Numbered from the stretch's first letter, positions 21,438 to 36,396 are shown. The stretch: 64,000 nt of DNA from Burkholderiales bacterium (GCA_016185015.1 JACPOI010000031.1:39691-103690); one strand, 5' to 3'. Made by a program: numbers and translations. The notes: generated from the sequence alone by a model not told the origin.

Positions 21438-22118
21438 ATGACCACCTACCACATTGCACCCTCGCTGCTGTCGGCCGACTTCGCCCGCCTTGGCGAGGAG
21501 GTGCGCGCGGTGGTCGAAGCCGGCGCCGACTGGATCCACTTCGACGTGATGGACAACCATTACGTCCCCAATCTCACCTTCGGCCCGATGGTGTGTCAGG
21601 CGCTGCGTCCGCACACAACCGCGCCGATCGACGTGCACCTGATGGTGCAGCCGGTGGACACGCTGGCGCAGGCCTTCTGCAAGGCCGGCGCCGACTTGGT
21701 GAGCTTCCATCCCGATGCCAGCGCGCATGTCGACCGCACGCTGCAGTTGATCAAGGCCGAGGGCAAGCGCTCGGGCCTGGTGTTCAACCCGGCCGCGCCG
21801 CTAGACATACTGGAGTGGACGCTGGACAAGATCGACCTCGTGCTCATCATGAGCGTCAATCCGGGCTTCGGCGGTCAGAGCTTCATTGACTCGGCACTGC
21901 GCAAGATCGAGCAGGCGCGCAAGCTGATCGACCGCAGCGGGCGCGATATCCGGCTCGAAGTCGACGGTGGCATCAAAGTCGACAACATCCGGCGCGCCGC
22001 CGATGCCGGGGCCGACACCTTCGTTGCCGGCAGCGCGATCTTCGGTGCCGGTGACTACCGCTCCGTCATCCAGGCCATGCGCGCCGAGTTGAGCGCGCCC
22101 GGGCCGCTCGTCGCCTGA
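21438..22118 (+). CDS. rpe: ribulose-phosphate 3-epimerase
   Basis: [33 protein letters not shown]. Confidence 0.96.
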   Translation: MTTYHIAPSLLSADFARLGEEVRAVVEAGADWIHFDVMDNHYVPNLTFGPMVCQALRPHTTAPIDVHLMVQPVDTLAQAFCKAGADLVSFHPDASAHVDRTLQLIKAEGKRSGLVFNPAAPLDILEWTLDKIDLVLIMSVNPGFGGQSFIDSALRKIEQARKLIDRSGRDIRLEVDGGIKVDNIRRAADAGADTFVAGSAIFGAGDYRSVIQAMRAELSAPGPLVA

Positions 22119-22192
22119 CGCACATCTCGTACGCCGCGCTTGCCAGACAGCGGTAGCAACCACACCCGAACCACGAACCACAGGGCCCTACC

Positions 22193-23281
22193 ATGCCACT
22201 CTCGCAACGCTGGACGCTGACCCGCTACCTAATCGAGGAACGCCGCCGCTTCCCGCAGGCCAGCGGCGACCTCAACGCGCTGATCCTCGACGTCTCGATC
22301 GCCTGCAAGGCCATCGCGCGCATCGTCGCCTACGGCGCGCTCGACAGCGGCATGGCCGTTCCGGCCGAAGGCGGCGCGGTCAACGTACAGGGAGAGGTGC
22401 AGAAACCGCTGGACGTGCTGTCCAACGAGATTTTCCTGCACATGAACGAGTGGAACGGCGAGCTGGCGGGCATGGCTTCGGAAGAGATGGACTCGCCGAG
22501 CCAGATTCCGCAGGTCTTCCCGCGCGGCAAGTACCTGCTCGTGTTCGACCCGCTGGACGGCTCGTCCAATATCGACGTGAACGTTTCGGTCGGCAGCATC
22601 TTCTCGATCCTGCGTGCGCCGCAAGACGTGATCGACAGTGGCCGCGACGTGACCGAAGCCGACTTCCTGCAGCCCGGTGCCACGCAGGTGGCCGCCGGCT
22701 ATGCGCTCTATGGCCCGACGACGATGCTCGTGCTGACTGTCGGCAACGGCGTGGCCGGCTTCACGTTGAACCCGGATCTCGGTGAGTTCGTGCTGACGCA
22801 CAAGAACATCCAGGTGCCAGCCGACACCCAGGAGTTCGCGATCAACAGCTCCAACAGCCGATTCTGGGAGCAGCCGGTCACACGCTATGTGAATGAGTGC
22901 CTGGCCGGCAAGACCGGGCCGCGCGGCAAGGACTTCAACATGCGCTGGATCGCCAGCATGGTGGCCGAGGCGCACCGCATCCTGATGCGCGGCGGCGTCT
23001 TCTTGTACCCGCGCGACACCAAGGACCCGAACAAGCCGGGGCGGCTGCGCCTGCTGTACGAGGCCAACCCGATCGGCTTCGTGATGGAGCAGGCGGGCGG
23101 GCGCTGCACCACCGGACGCCAGCCGATGCTGGGCGTGCAGCCGACATCGTTGCACCAGCGCATCGGCCTGATCTTCGGTTCGAAGAACGAGGTCGAGCTC
23201 ATCGAGCGCTACCACAGCGAACCCGGGCCAAGCGCAGCACCGCCACCCCTGTTTGCCGAGCGCGGCCTGTTCAGAGCCTGA
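22193..23281 (+). CDS. fbp: fructose-1,6-bisphosphatase class 1
   Basis: [22 protein letters not shown]. Confidence 0.97.
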   Translation: MPLSQRWTLTRYLIEERRRFPQASGDLNALILDVSIACKAIARIVAYGALDSGMAVPAEGGAVNVQGEVQKPLDVLSNEIFLHMNEWNGELAGMASEEMDSPSQIPQVFPRGKYLLVFDPLDGSSNIDVNVSVGSIFSILRAPQDVIDSGRDVTEADFLQPGATQVAAGYALYGPTTMLVLTVGNGVAGFTLNPDLGEFVLTHKNIQVPADTQEFAINSSNSRFWEQPVTRYVNECLAGKTGPRGKDFNMRWIASMVAEAHRILMRGGVFLYPRDTKDPNKPGRLRLLYEANPIGFVMEQAGGRCTTGRQPMLGVQPTSLHQRIGLIFGSKNEVELIERYHSEPGPSAAPPPLFAERGLFRA

Positions 23282-23303
23282 ACCAGAACCATCCGAGAAC
23301 GCC

Positions 23304-24188
23304 ATGAGCCACAAGTATCCGATCATCGCCATCACCGGCAGCAGCGGCGCCGGCACTTCGTCGGTCACGCGCACGTTCGAGAACATCTTCCGCCGCGAGA
23401 AGGTCACCGCCGCGGTCATCGAAGGCGACAGCTTCCACCGCTACGACCGCAAGGAGATGCGCGCGCGCCAGGCCGAAGCCGAAAAGGCCGGCGACAAGAA
23501 CTTCAGCCACTTCGGGCCCGACAACAACCTGTTCGCCGAGATCGAGCAGCTCTTCGCCAGCTACAGCAAGTCGGGCACGGGCAAGCATCGCAAGTACCTG
23601 CATGACCCCGTGGAGGCCGCGCCCTACAAGCAGGAGCCCGGCACCTTCACACCCTGGGAAGACCTGCCCGCCGGCACCGACATGCTGTTCTACGAGGGCC
23701 TGCATGGCGCGGTCGTGACCCCCGAGGTCAACATCTCCAAGCACCCCGACCTGCTGATCGGGGTGGTGCCGGTGATCAACCTCGAGTGGATCCAGAAGCT
23801 GTACCGCGACAAAAACGTGCGCGGCTACTCGGCCGAGGCGGTCACCGACACGATCCTGCGCCGCATGCCCGACTATGTGCACTACATCGTGCCGCAGTTT
23901 TCTCACACGCACGTCAACTTCCAGCGCGTGCCGGTGGTGGACACCAGCAACCCCTTCATTGCACGCGACATCCCGAGCGCCGACGAGAGCATTTGCGTGA
24001 TCCGCTTCGCCAATCCCAAGGGCATTGACTTCCCCTACCTGCTGAACATGATCGACAACTCGTGGATGAGCCGCGCCAACACGCTGGTCGTGCCGGGCGG
24101 AAAGATGGAGATCGCGATGCAGCTGATCTTCACGCCCTACATCTGGCGCATGATGGAACAGCGCCATCGCGCGCTGGGAGCCCTGTAA
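23304..24188 (+). CDS. prk: phosphoribulokinase
   Basis: ITGSSGAGTSSVTRTFENIFRRE. Confidence 0.97.
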   Translation: MSHKYPIIAITGSSGAGTSSVTRTFENIFRREKVTAAVIEGDSFHRYDRKEMRARQAEAEKAGDKNFSHFGPDNNLFAEIEQLFASYSKSGTGKHRKYLHDPVEAAPYKQEPGTFTPWEDLPAGTDMLFYEGLHGAVVTPEVNISKHPDLLIGVVPVINLEWIQKLYRDKNVRGYSAEAVTDTILRRMPDYVHYIVPQFSHTHVNFQRVPVVDTSNPFIARDIPSADESICVIRFANPKGIDFPYLLNMIDNSWMSRANTLVVPGGKMEIAMQLIFTPYIWRMMEQRHRALGAL

Positions 24189-26242
24189 TGGCCGGCACCT
24201 CCACCGACCGCGTACTGCGCCCCGACAGCGGCCGCTACGACGAACTCGCCAACGCGCTGCGCGCCCTGGCCATGGACGCTGTGCAGCAGGCCAACTCCGG
24301 CCACCCCGGCGCGCCAATGGGCATGGCAGAAATGGCCGTGGCGCTGTGGAATGGGCACCTGCGACACAACCCGGCGAACCCGAAGTGGCCGGATCGCGAC
24401 CGCTTTGTGCTGTCCAACGGTCACGCTTCTATGCTGCTGTACGCACTGCTGCACCTGACGGGCTATGAGCTGCCGATCGAGGAACTGCAGCGCTTCCGCC
24501 AATTGCACAGCAAAACCCCAGGGCACCCCGAGGTCGGCCTCACGCCCGGCGTGGAAACCACGACCGGACCCTTGGGCCAGGGCCTGACGAACGCAGTGGG
24601 TTTCGCGCTGGCCGAGAAGCTGCTGGGCGACGAGTTCAACCGCCCGGGACATGTCGTCGTCGACCACAACACCTACGTCTTCCTTGGCGACGGCTGCCTG
24701 ATGGAAGGCATCAGCCACGAAGCCTGCTCGCTGGCCGGCGTGTGGAAGCTGGGCAAGCTGATCGCGCTGTACGACGACAACGGCATCTCGATCGACGGTG
24801 CGGTGCACGCCTGGTTCGCCGACGACACCTCACAGCGCTTTCGCGCCTACGGCTGGAACGTGATCGGCCCGATCGACGGCCACGACACCGTGGCCGTCGG
24901 GCAAGCCATTGCCGAGGCACGCCGATCCGCCGACCGACCCACGCTGATCGTCTGCCGCACCACCATCGGCCGCGGCTCCCCGGGGCGCGCCGGCACCGCC
25001 AAGGCGCATGGCGAAGCCCTTGGGGCCGACGAGATCGCCGCCACGCGGGCCGCGATCGGGTGGCAGGCAGGACCGTTCGAGGTCCCCGACGCCGTGCGCG
25101 CGCGCTGGAGCGCACGCGATCTGGGCGCCAAACGCGAGGCCGAATGGCGCTTGGCCTTCGAGGCCTACCGGACCGAACACCCCGCGCTGGCCGCCGAGTA
25201 CGAGCGCCGGATTGCCGGCGAACTGCCGGCATCGTTCCACGAGGCCGCGCTGGCGGCGATGGTCGAACTCGGACAAGCCACGGCGGCGGTTGCCTCACGC
25301 AAGGCCTCCCAGCAAACGCTGGCCATCCTGGCACCCAAGATCCCCGAGATGCTCGGCGGCAGCGCCGACCTTACCGGCTCGAACCTGACCGACTTCCCGG
25401 GCTGCGGTGCCGTGCGTGCCGGCCAGAGCGGCGGACGCCATATCAACTACGGTGTGCGCGAGTTCGGCATGGCGGCGATCATGAACGGGCTCGCCCTGCA
25501 CGGCGGCTTCATTCCGTACGGCGGCACCTTCCTCACCTTCAGCGACTACAACCGCAACGCCATCCGCATGGCCGCGCTGATGAAGCTGCGCGTGGTCCAC
25601 GTCTTCACGCACGACAGCATCGGCCTGGGCGAGGACGGGCCCACGCACCAGGCCGTCGAGCATGCCGCCAGCCTGCGCCTGATCCCCAATCTCGACGTCT
25701 GGCGGCCCGGAGACGCCGCCGAGACGGCGGTGGCCTGGGCGTTCGCGCTCGAACAACGCACTCGGCCGAGCGCCCTGCTGCTGTCGCGCCAGAACCTGCC
25801 GCCGCAAGCACGAACGCCGGAACAGGTGATGCAGATCCGTCGCGGCGGCTACGTGCTCTCCGACCGTCCGGAGCCGCAAGTGGTGCTGATCGGCACCGGC
25901 TCCGAAGTATCCCTCGCCATCGAGGCGCAGCGCCTGCTCGATGCGCTGGGCATCGCGGCACGGGTGGTCTCCCTGCCCAGCAGCACCGTCTTCGATCGGC
26001 AGGAGACCGGCTGGCGCGAGCAAGTGCTCGGCCGGGGCATCCCGCGCATTGGCGTCGAAGCAGGCGTCACCGCCTGGTGGGGGCAGTACCAGTGTGCAGA
26101 GGCACTGGGCGTCAACAGCTTCGGCGAGTCGGCGCCCGGGCCGAAGGTCTATGAGCACTTCGGCCTCAACGCCAAGGCCCTGGCCGAACTGGCGCGCCGG
26201 CAGGTGGCGCTCGAAGATCGCTTCGTCCGATCCCCCAACTGA
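24188..26242 (+). CDS. tkt: transketolase
   Basis: AMDAVQQANSGHPGAPMGMAEMA; FLGDGCLMEGISHEA. Confidence 0.97.
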   Translation: MAGTSTDRVLRPDSGRYDELANALRALAMDAVQQANSGHPGAPMGMAEMAVALWNGHLRHNPANPKWPDRDRFVLSNGHASMLLYALLHLTGYELPIEELQRFRQLHSKTPGHPEVGLTPGVETTTGPLGQGLTNAVGFALAEKLLGDEFNRPGHVVVDHNTYVFLGDGCLMEGISHEACSLAGVWKLGKLIALYDDNGISIDGAVHAWFADDTSQRFRAYGWNVIGPIDGHDTVAVGQAIAEARRSADRPTLIVCRTTIGRGSPGRAGTAKAHGEALGADEIAATRAAIGWQAGPFEVPDAVRARWSARDLGAKREAEWRLAFEAYRTEHPALAAEYERRIAGELPASFHEAALAAMVELGQATAAVASRKASQQTLAILAPKIPEMLGGSADLTGSNLTDFPGCGAVRAGQSGGRHINYGVREFGMAAIMNGLALHGGFIPYGGTFLTFSDYNRNAIRMAALMKLRVVHVFTHDSIGLGEDGPTHQAVEHAASLRLIPNLDVWRPGDAAETAVAWAFALEQRTRPSALLLSRQNLPPQARTPEQVMQIRRGGYVLSDRPEPQVVLIGTGSEVSLAIEAQRLLDALGIAARVVSLPSSTVFDRQETGWREQVLGRGIPRIGVEAGVTAWWGQYQCAEALGVNSFGESAPGPKVYEHFGLNAKALAELARRQVALEDRFVRSPN

Positions 26243-26253
26243 AAACCACCGAC

Positions 26254-29176
<2,923 letters not shown>

Positions 29177-29189
29177 CGGAACGCCGCCC

Positions 29190-29990
29190 ATGAGCAAACT
29201 CAAAGCACTCCTGTGGGACGTCGACGGCACGCTTGCCGAGACCGAGCGCGACGGGCATCGGGTCGCGTTCAACCTTGCCTTCGAGGCCTTTGGGCTGCCT
29301 TGGCGCTGGGACGATGCCCGCTATGGGCAACTCCTGCAGGTCACCGGCGGGCGCGAGCGCCTGATGCACGATATGAACAGCCGGCCCGACGCACCGCCGC
29401 TGGCCGGCGAGCGCGACGCGCTGGCGCGTGCGCTGCACGCCAAGAAGAACACGCTGTACGCCGAACTGGTCGCCGGCACGGGAATCCCGTTGCGCGGGGG
29501 TGTGCTCGAGTTGATGCACGAGTGCCTTGACCAGGGCGTTCGCATGGCCATCGCGACGACGACGAGCCGCTCCAACCTGGAAGCCCTGATGCGCAAGCAC
29601 ATGGGTGAGCGCTGGGCTGATTGGTTCGGCGCTGTCGTTTGCGGTGAGGACGTGCAGCGCAAGAAGCCCGATCCCGAGGTCTTCGTCAAGGCCATGCAGG
29701 CGCTGGGCGTCGGTCCGCTCGAAGCCGTCGCCCTCGAGGACTCGCCGGGTGGCGTGGCGGCGGCGCGTGCCGCCAATTGCCCAGTCATCGTCACCCGCAG
29801 CTTCTACTTCGCCCAGGCGGCGGTCGAGGGCGCCATCGCCGTCGGGCTGGGTCTGCACACGCGCGAAGGCTGGCGCCCTGCGCCGGGTGCTCGCTCTCCG
29901 CAGCCAAACGCTGGCCAGGATGACCGCATCCGTCTGGCCGACATCGCCGACTGGTTCACGCAACGCGACACGATCAGCGACTACCCCTAG
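29190..29990 (+). CDS. cbbY: CbbY-like HAD phosphatase (xylulose-1,5-bisphosphatase-like)
   Basis: [35 protein letters not shown]. Confidence 0.88.
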   Translation: MSKLKALLWDVDGTLAETERDGHRVAFNLAFEAFGLPWRWDDARYGQLLQVTGGRERLMHDMNSRPDAPPLAGERDALARALHAKKNTLYAELVAGTGIPLRGGVLELMHECLDQGVRMAIATTTSRSNLEALMRKHMGERWADWFGAVVCGEDVQRKKPDPEVFVKAMQALGVGPLEAVALEDSPGGVAAARAANCPVIVTRSFYFAQAAVEGAIAVGLGLHTREGWRPAPGARSPQPNAGQDDRIRLADIADWFTQRDTISDYP

Positions 29991-30052
29991 CCAGCCCGCT
30001 TCCCGCATCCCACCGACTTCCTGCCCACTCAACGACTTCACCGGAGAACCCC

Positions 30053-31090
30053 ATGGCCCTCGTTTCATTGCGCCAAGTGCTCGACCACGCCGCCGAATAC
30101 GGCTACGGCGTGCCAGCCTTCAACGTCAACAACCTCGAACAGGTCCACGCCATCATGGAGGCGGCGCAGGAAACGCAGTCACCGGTGATCCTGCAAGCCT
30201 CGGCCGGTGCGCGCAAGTACGCCGGCGAGCCCTACCTGCGCCACCTGGTGCTGGCGGCCGTGGAGATGCACCCCGATATCCCGATCGTGCTGCACCAGGA
30301 CCACGGCGCCTCGCCGGCGGTGTGCCAGCAGTCGATCCGCTCGGGATTCACCAGCGTGATGATGGACGGCTCCTTGCTCGAAGACGCGAAAACGCCCGCG
30401 AGCTACGACTACAACGTCGAGGTCACGCGCAAGGTCTGCGAGATGGCGCACTCGATCGGTGTCTCGGTCGAAGGCGAACTTGGCTGCCTGGGTTCGCTCG
30501 AAACCGGTGAGGCCGGCGAGGAGGACGGCGTCGGTGCCGCGGGCAAGCTCACGCACGACATGATGCTCACGAACCCCGAGGAGGCGAAGGACTTCGTCGC
30601 GCGCACCGGCGTCGATGCGCTGGCCATCGCCATCGGCACCAGTCACGGCGCCTACAAGTTCACCCGGCAGCCCACCGGCGACATCCTGGCCATCGAGCGC
30701 ATCGCGCAGATCCACGCCGCGGTGCCGAACACGCACCTGGTGATGCACGGTTCGTCCAGCGTGCCGCAGGAGTGGCTGGCGATCATCCGCAAGTACGGTG
30801 GCGACATCAAGGAGACATACGGCGTGCCGGTCGAGGAGATCCAGCGCGGCATCAAGAGCGGCGTGCGCAAGATCAACATCGACACCGACATTCGGCTGGC
30901 GATGACCGCGGCGATGCGCCAGGTGTTCGCCGAGCACCCGAGCGAGTTCGACCCGCGCAAGGCTTTGCAGGCGGCGAAGAAGGCCGCGCGCGGCGTGGTC
31001 AAGGCGCGCTTCGAGGCCTTCGGCTGTGCCGGCCAAGGGGCCCGCATCAAGCCGCTGCCGCTCGAGGCAATGTCGGCCCGCTACGTGTGA
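30053..31090 (+). CDS. fba: fructose-bisphosphate aldolase class II
   Basis: [28 protein letters not shown]. Confidence 0.96.
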   Translation: MALVSLRQVLDHAAEYGYGVPAFNVNNLEQVHAIMEAAQETQSPVILQASAGARKYAGEPYLRHLVLAAVEMHPDIPIVLHQDHGASPAVCQQSIRSGFTSVMMDGSLLEDAKTPASYDYNVEVTRKVCEMAHSIGVSVEGELGCLGSLETGEAGEEDGVGAAGKLTHDMMLTNPEEAKDFVARTGVDALAIAIGTSHGAYKFTRQPTGDILAIERIAQIHAAVPNTHLVMHGSSSVPQEWLAIIRKYGGDIKETYGVPVEEIQRGIKSGVRKINIDTDIRLAMTAAMRQVFAEHPSEFDPRKALQAAKKAARGVVKARFEAFGCAGQGARIKPLPLEAMSARYV

Positions 31091-31109
31091 CGCGCGAGAG
31101 CACTACAGC

Positions 31110-32528
31110 ATGCGCCGTCACCGCAACGCCAAGATCGTCGCCACCCTCGGCCCGGCCAGTTCCGACAAGGACACGATCCGGCGGCTGTTCGCCGCCGGCG
31201 TCGATGTCTTTCGCCTGAACTTCAGCCACGGCGACGCGGTGGCGCATCGTGAGCGCTTCACCATCCTGCGCGAGCTCGAGCGCGAAGCCGGCCGCCCGAT
31301 CGGCATCCTGGCCGACCTGCAGGGTCCGAAGCTGCGCGTGGGCACGTTTGCCGAGGGCTCGGTGATGCTGGCCGAGTCGCAGCCGTTCCGGCTCGAACTC
31401 GACGATGCGCCGGGCGACACGCGCCGCGTCGGCCTGCCGCACCCTGAGATCTTCGCGGCACTGGCGCCGGGGGCCGAACTGCTGCTCGACGACGGCAAGC
31501 TGCGCTTGGTCGTCGAGCGCTGCGGCGCCAGTTTCGCCGACACCCGTGTCGTGATTGGCGGCAAGCTGTCCGACCGCAAGGGCGTCAACGTGCCCGGCGT
31601 GCTGCTGCCGATCAGCGCACTGACCGCCAAGGACCGGCGCGATCTGGCGCTGGCGCTCGAACTCGGCGCGGACTGGATCGCCCTGTCGTTCGTGCAGCGG
31701 CCCGAAGACGTGGCCGAGGCGCGAACCTTGATTGGCCAGCGCGCGGCCATCGTGGCCAAGCTCGAGAAGCCTTCGGCCATCGAGCAGCTGGACGCCATCG
31801 CCGAATGCGCCGACGCCGTGATGGTGGCGCGCGGCGATCTGGGCGTGGAACTGCCGGCCGAGCGCGTGCCCGGCATCCAGAAGCGCATCTTGCAAACCTG
31901 CCGCCGGCTCGGGCGCCCGGTGATCGTGGCCACGCAGATGCTCGAGTCGATGGTGACGAGCCCGGTGCCCACGCGTGCCGAGGCCTCGGACGTGGCCACT
32001 GCCATCTACGACGGCGCCGACGCCGTCATGCTGTCTGCCGAGTCCGCCGCGGGCCGCTACCCGGTCGAGGCGGTGGACATGATGAGCCGCCTGATCACCG
32101 AAGTGGAAGCCGACCCGCAGCACCAGCAGCTGATGAGTATGTCGCGCCCGAGCGCGCCCGCTACCGCAGGCACAGCCGACGCCGTGTGCTGCGCCGTGCG
32201 CCATGCCGTCGCGCTCGTGCACGCGAGCGCCATCGTCTGCTACACGAGCTCGGGCCACACCAGTTTGCGCGTCGCCCGCGAGCGCCCCGAAGCGCCGGTA
32301 CTGAGCCTGACGCCGAACCTGGGCGTCGCGCGCCGCCTGGCCCTGGCCTGGGGCATCCACTCGGTACACATCGAGGACGCGGCAGATGTCGATCAGATGA
32401 CTGCCAAAGCCTGCGCCGTCGCGCAGCAGGAGGGTTTTGCCGAGAGTGGCCAGACCATCGTCGCCATCGCGGGGGTGCCATTCGGCACGCCCGGCACGAC
32501 GAACCTGATGCGCATCGCGACGGTGTGA
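31110..32528 (+). CDS. pyk: pyruvate kinase
   Basis: AKIVATLGPASSDKDTIRRLF; MVARGDLGVELP. Confidence 0.96.
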   Translation: MRRHRNAKIVATLGPASSDKDTIRRLFAAGVDVFRLNFSHGDAVAHRERFTILRELEREAGRPIGILADLQGPKLRVGTFAEGSVMLAESQPFRLELDDAPGDTRRVGLPHPEIFAALAPGAELLLDDGKLRLVVERCGASFADTRVVIGGKLSDRKGVNVPGVLLPISALTAKDRRDLALALELGADWIALSFVQRPEDVAEARTLIGQRAAIVAKLEKPSAIEQLDAIAECADAVMVARGDLGVELPAERVPGIQKRILQTCRRLGRPVIVATQMLESMVTSPVPTRAEASDVATAIYDGADAVMLSAESAAGRYPVEAVDMMSRLITEVEADPQHQQLMSMSRPSAPATAGTADAVCCAVRHAVALVHASAIVCYTSSGHTSLRVARERPEAPVLSLTPNLGVARRLALAWGIHSVHIEDAADVDQMTAKACAVAQQEGFAESGQTIVAIAGVPFGTPGTTNLMRIATV

Positions 32529-32568
32529 TTCCTGCCACGTCCTGACAGAACACAAAGCAGCACCCCCG

Positions 32569-33954
32569 ATGGACCCCCTCCTCCTGGCCCGCGCCCAGTT
32601 CGCCGCCAACATCACCTTCCACATCCTGTTCCCGTCGATCACCATCGCGCTGGGCTGGTTGCTGATGTTCTTCCGCTGGCGCTGGCGCCGCACGCAAGAG
32701 GGCGCCTGGCTTGCGGCCTACCGCTTCTGGACCAAGGTGTTTGCGCTGACCTTCGCGCTGGGCGTGGTCAGCGGCGTGACGATGAGCTTCCAGTTCGGCA
32801 CCAACTGGCCCGGTTTCATGGAGCGCGCCGGCAACGTCGCCGGCCCGCTGCTGGGCTACGAGGTGCTGACCGCCTTCTTCCTGGAAGCGGGCTTCCTCGG
32901 CATCATGCTCTTCGGTCACGGGCGCGTGAGCGAGCGCGTCCATGGCTTCGCGACCTTCTTCGTCGCCTTCGGCACCACCGTGAGCGCGTTCTGGATCCTG
33001 GTGCTCAACTCGTGGATGCAGACGCCCGCCGGGCACGAGATCGTGGAAGGCGTGTTCCACGTCAAGAATTGGGCCGAGGTCATCCTCAACCCCTCGTTCC
33101 CCTACCGCTTCGCCCACGTGCTGCTGGCTTCGGGGTTGACCTGTGCATTCGTGCTGGCGGGCGTGAGCGCCTGGCAGGTGCTGCGCGGTTCGGCTCCGCA
33201 GATGGCCCCGCGAGTGCTGCGCGTCGGCGTCACCTGCGCGGCATTGCTGATCCCGGTGCAGATCTTCGTCGGGGACCTGCATGGATTGAACACGCTCGAG
33301 CATCAGCCGCAGAAGGTCGCGGCGATGGAAGGCGTCTGGCAGACCCAGCGCGGCGCGCCGCTGCTGCTGTTTGCCTGGCCCGACGAGGCCACACGCAGCA
33401 ATCGCTACGAGATCGGCATCCCAAAAGGCGCCAGCATCATCCTCACGCACGATTGGGACGGAGAGATCAAGGGCCTCGACGAGTTCCGCGATCGGCACCC
33501 GCCCGTGGCGCCGGTGTTCTGGGCGTTCCGCGTCATGGTCGGTGTCGGCACGCTGATGCTGCTGGTGAGCTGGGTGTCGTGGTGGATGGGGCGCCGCGCC
33601 GGCTGGCGTGCCGCCGCGTTGAAGCGACCGCTGCTGTGGGTTCTCGTGGGCATGACCTTCTCGGGCTGGGCGGCCACGGTCGCGGGCTGGTACGTCACCG
33701 AGATCGGCCGCCAGCCCTTCATCGTCTACGGCCTGCTGCGCGTGGCCGACGTGGCCTCGAACGTACCCGGTTCGATGATCGCGTTCACGCTGGCGATCTA
33801 TGTCACGCTGTACCTGGCCTTGCTCGTCGCCTACGTTCTCGTTCTGAAGCACATGGCCGAAAAGCCCGAGGATCTGTCGCCGGCCATCGCCGCCCCGGGG
33901 GGAGCGCCGGTCGCTGCCGCCATGTTCCCGACGCGTGGTGGCGAGCCCCGATGA
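32569..33954 (+). CDS. cydA: cytochrome bd-type ubiquinol oxidase subunit I
   Basis: LARAQFAANITFHILFPSITIALGW; VSGVTMSFQFGTNWPGF. Confidence 0.94.
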   Translation: MDPLLLARAQFAANITFHILFPSITIALGWLLMFFRWRWRRTQEGAWLAAYRFWTKVFALTFALGVVSGVTMSFQFGTNWPGFMERAGNVAGPLLGYEVLTAFFLEAGFLGIMLFGHGRVSERVHGFATFFVAFGTTVSAFWILVLNSWMQTPAGHEIVEGVFHVKNWAEVILNPSFPYRFAHVLLASGLTCAFVLAGVSAWQVLRGSAPQMAPRVLRVGVTCAALLIPVQIFVGDLHGLNTLEHQPQKVAAMEGVWQTQRGAPLLLFAWPDEATRSNRYEIGIPKGASIILTHDWDGEIKGLDEFRDRHPPVAPVFWAFRVMVGVGTLMLLVSWVSWWMGRRAGWRAAALKRPLLWVLVGMTFSGWAATVAGWYVTEIGRQPFIVYGLLRVADVASNVPGSMIAFTLAIYVTLYLALLVAYVLVLKHMAEKPEDLSPAIAAPGGAPVAAAMFPTRGGEPR

Positions 33955-34946
33955 GCTTCGACCAGGCCCTGCCGTTGATCTTCCTGGCTCTGATGGGCCT
34001 GTCGATGCTTGTCTATGTTCTCAGCGACGGCTACGACCTGGGCGTGGGCATGCTGCTGCCACGCGCCACCGACGCCGAGAAGGACATCATGGTGGCCTCG
34101 ATCGGGCCGTTCTGGGACGCGAACGAAACCTGGATCGTGCTGGGCGTGGGCATGCTGCTGATCGCCTTCCCGAAAGCCCATGGCCTGATCCTGACCGAGC
34201 TCTACCTGCCCGTGACCCTGATGCTGGTCGGCCTGGTGTTGCGCGGCGTGGCCTTCGACTTCCGCGTCAAGGCGCACGACAGCCACAAGGCGGCTTGGAA
34301 CCGGCTCTTCTTCGGCGGCTCGCTGCTCGCGTCGATGATGCAAGGCTGGATGCTCGGGCGCTACATCAGCGGCTTCGGCGAGGGCTGGAACTACCCGCTG
34401 TTCGCGGCTGCCATCGCGCTGACGCTGCCGGCCGCCTACGTGCTGCTGGGCGCCGCCTGGCTCGTCATGAAGACTGAGGGCGACTTGCAGGCAAAGGCCG
34501 TCGGCTGGGCGCAGCAGGCCTGGTGGCCGGTGGTGCTGGGCATGGTGCTGATCTCGATGGCCACGCCCTGGATCAGCACCACGGTGCGCGAGCGCTGGTT
34601 CGCGCTGCCGCAGATCATCGCGCTGCTGGTGATTCCGGCCACCACCGCGGGCGCGCTGCTGGTGTTGCGCCGCGTGCTGCCGACGCGCTTGGTGCGCGGC
34701 GAGCTGTGCTGGCTGCCGTTCGTGCTGTTGATCGCCGTGTTCGTGCTCGGCTTCGTCGGCCTGGCCTACAGCATCTATCCCTACGTCGTGATCGACAAGC
34801 TGACGATGTGGCAGGCCGCCAGCAGCCCGGCCACGCTGAAGGTCACGCTCGTCGGCGTGTGCATCTCGGTGCCAGCGATCGTTGCCTACACCATCTACTC
34901 GTACCGCGTGTTTGGCGGCAAGGCGACGGAGCTGCGCTATGGGTAG
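33951..34946 (+). CDS. cydB: cytochrome bd-type ubiquinol oxidase subunit II
   Basis: VLSDGYDLGVGML; PFWDANETWIVLGVGMLLIAFPKAHG. Confidence 0.94.
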   Translation: MSFDQALPLIFLALMGLSMLVYVLSDGYDLGVGMLLPRATDAEKDIMVASIGPFWDANETWIVLGVGMLLIAFPKAHGLILTELYLPVTLMLVGLVLRGVAFDFRVKAHDSHKAAWNRLFFGGSLLASMMQGWMLGRYISGFGEGWNYPLFAAAIALTLPAAYVLLGAAWLVMKTEGDLQAKAVGWAQQAWWPVVLGMVLISMATPWISTTVRERWFALPQIIALLVIPATTAGALLVLRRVLPTRLVRGELCWLPFVLLIAVFVLGFVGLAYSIYPYVVIDKLTMWQAASSPATLKVTLVGVCISVPAIVAYTIYSYRVFGGKATELRYG

Positions 34947-35727
34947 CCGACGCCGCAACTTCCTGGTGGCCGGCAACTGGAAGATGAACGGCAGCTTGGC
35001 CGGCGTGCAGGCGCTGGCGGCTGCGAACGCCGACGGTGCCATGGCACGCCTGAACCTCGTGCAGCTGGTGTTGTTCCCGCCCTTCCTGTACCTGCCCGAG
35101 GCGCAACGATGCCTGGGCGACAGCGGCATGGCCTGGGGCGCCCAGAACGTCTCGGAGCATGAAAGCGGGGCCTACACCGGCGAAGTGTCGGCCCAGATGC
35201 TGCGGGAGTTCGGCTGCGCCTGCGTGCTGGTCGGCCACTCGGAGCGGCGCGCACTGTTCGGCGAAAGCGACGCCGTCGTCGCACACAAGTTCCTCGCGGC
35301 CAGCCGGGCCGGCATGACGCCCGTGCTGTGCGTCGGCGAGTCGCTGCAGGAGCGTGAGCAAGGCGCTACCGAGGCCGTGGTGGCGCGCCAGTTGCGCGCG
35401 GTGCTCGATCTCGCCGGGGCGAGCGCGTTCACCGATGCGGTCGTGGCCTACGAGCCCGTGTGGGCGATCGGCACCGGTGCCACGGCCACGCCCGAGCAGG
35501 CACAGGACGTTCACGCGTTCATCCGCCGCTGCCTGGCCGAGGCGGATGCGGAGATCGCCGCGGGCGTGCACATCCTCTACGGCGGCAGCATGAAGCGGGC
35601 CAATGCGCGCGAGCTGCTGGCGATGCCCGACGTCGATGGCGGCCTGCTGGGCGGGGCCTCGTTGAACGTCGACGAGTTCATGGCCGTAGCCATTACGGCA
35701 CAGCGGCTGGCGCAGGGGGTCACTTGA
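34939..35727 (+). CDS. tpiA: triosephosphate isomerase
   Basis: [23 protein letters not shown]. Confidence 0.96.
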   Translation: MGSRRRNFLVAGNWKMNGSLAGVQALAAANADGAMARLNLVQLVLFPPFLYLPEAQRCLGDSGMAWGAQNVSEHESGAYTGEVSAQMLREFGCACVLVGHSERRALFGESDAVVAHKFLAASRAGMTPVLCVGESLQEREQGATEAVVARQLRAVLDLAGASAFTDAVVAYEPVWAIGTGATATPEQAQDVHAFIRRCLAEADAEIAAGVHILYGGSMKRANARELLAMPDVDGGLLGGASLNVDEFMAVAITAQRLAQGVT

Positions 35728-36386
35728 TGACGCAGGACGAGATCAAGGCCATGGTCGCCCGTGCGGCGCTGACGCACGTGCCGCCCGGCGGCATCATCGG
35801 CGTGGGCACCGGATCGACGGTGAACCACTTCATCGACGCGCTGGCCACTCTGCGCGAGGGCATCGCCGGCGCGGTGTCGAGCAGCAACGCGAGCACGGCG
35901 CGGCTGCGCGGCCACGGCATCCGCGTGCTCGAGGCCGGCGATGTCGAACAGCTGGCGTTGTACGTGGACGGAGCCGACGAGATCGACCCGCGCGGCCACA
36001 TGATCAAGGGCGGCGGCGCGGCGCTGACGCGCGAGAAGATCGTGGCCGATCTGGCGCAATTTTTCCTGTGCATCGCCGACGCCTCCAAGCAAGTGGGCGT
36101 CCTGGGGCGCTTCCCGCTGCCCGTGGAAGTCATCGGCATCGCTGCGAATCGCATCACGCGCCGCTTCGAGGCCATCGGCGGGCGCGCGGCTCTGCGCCAG
36201 GGCGTGGTCACCGACAACGGGCATCCGATCCTGGACGTGCATGGCCTGGTCATCACCGATCCGGCCGCGCTGGAAGCCGAGATCAACCAGTGGCCGGGCG
36301 TGGTCACCGTCGGGCTCTTCGCGCGCCACCACGCCCACCTGTGCCTGCTCGGCAGGGTTGACGGCGTTCAGGTGCTTCACTTTTGA
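35727..36386 (+). CDS. rpiA: ribose-5-phosphate isomerase A
   Basis: [42 protein letters not shown]. Confidence 0.95.
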   Translation: MTQDEIKAMVARAALTHVPPGGIIGVGTGSTVNHFIDALATLREGIAGAVSSSNASTARLRGHGIRVLEAGDVEQLALYVDGADEIDPRGHMIKGGGAALTREKIVADLAQFFLCIADASKQVGVLGRFPLPVEVIGIAANRITRRFEAIGGRAALRQGVVTDNGHPILDVHGLVITDPAALEAEINQWPGVVTVGLFARHHAHLCLLGRVDGVQVLHF

Positions 36387-36396
36387 CCGGCAACGC

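Noticed and set aside
32161-33852. 563 aa minus-strand ORF opposite pyk/cydA
   Set aside because: Shadow ORF of genuine coding genes
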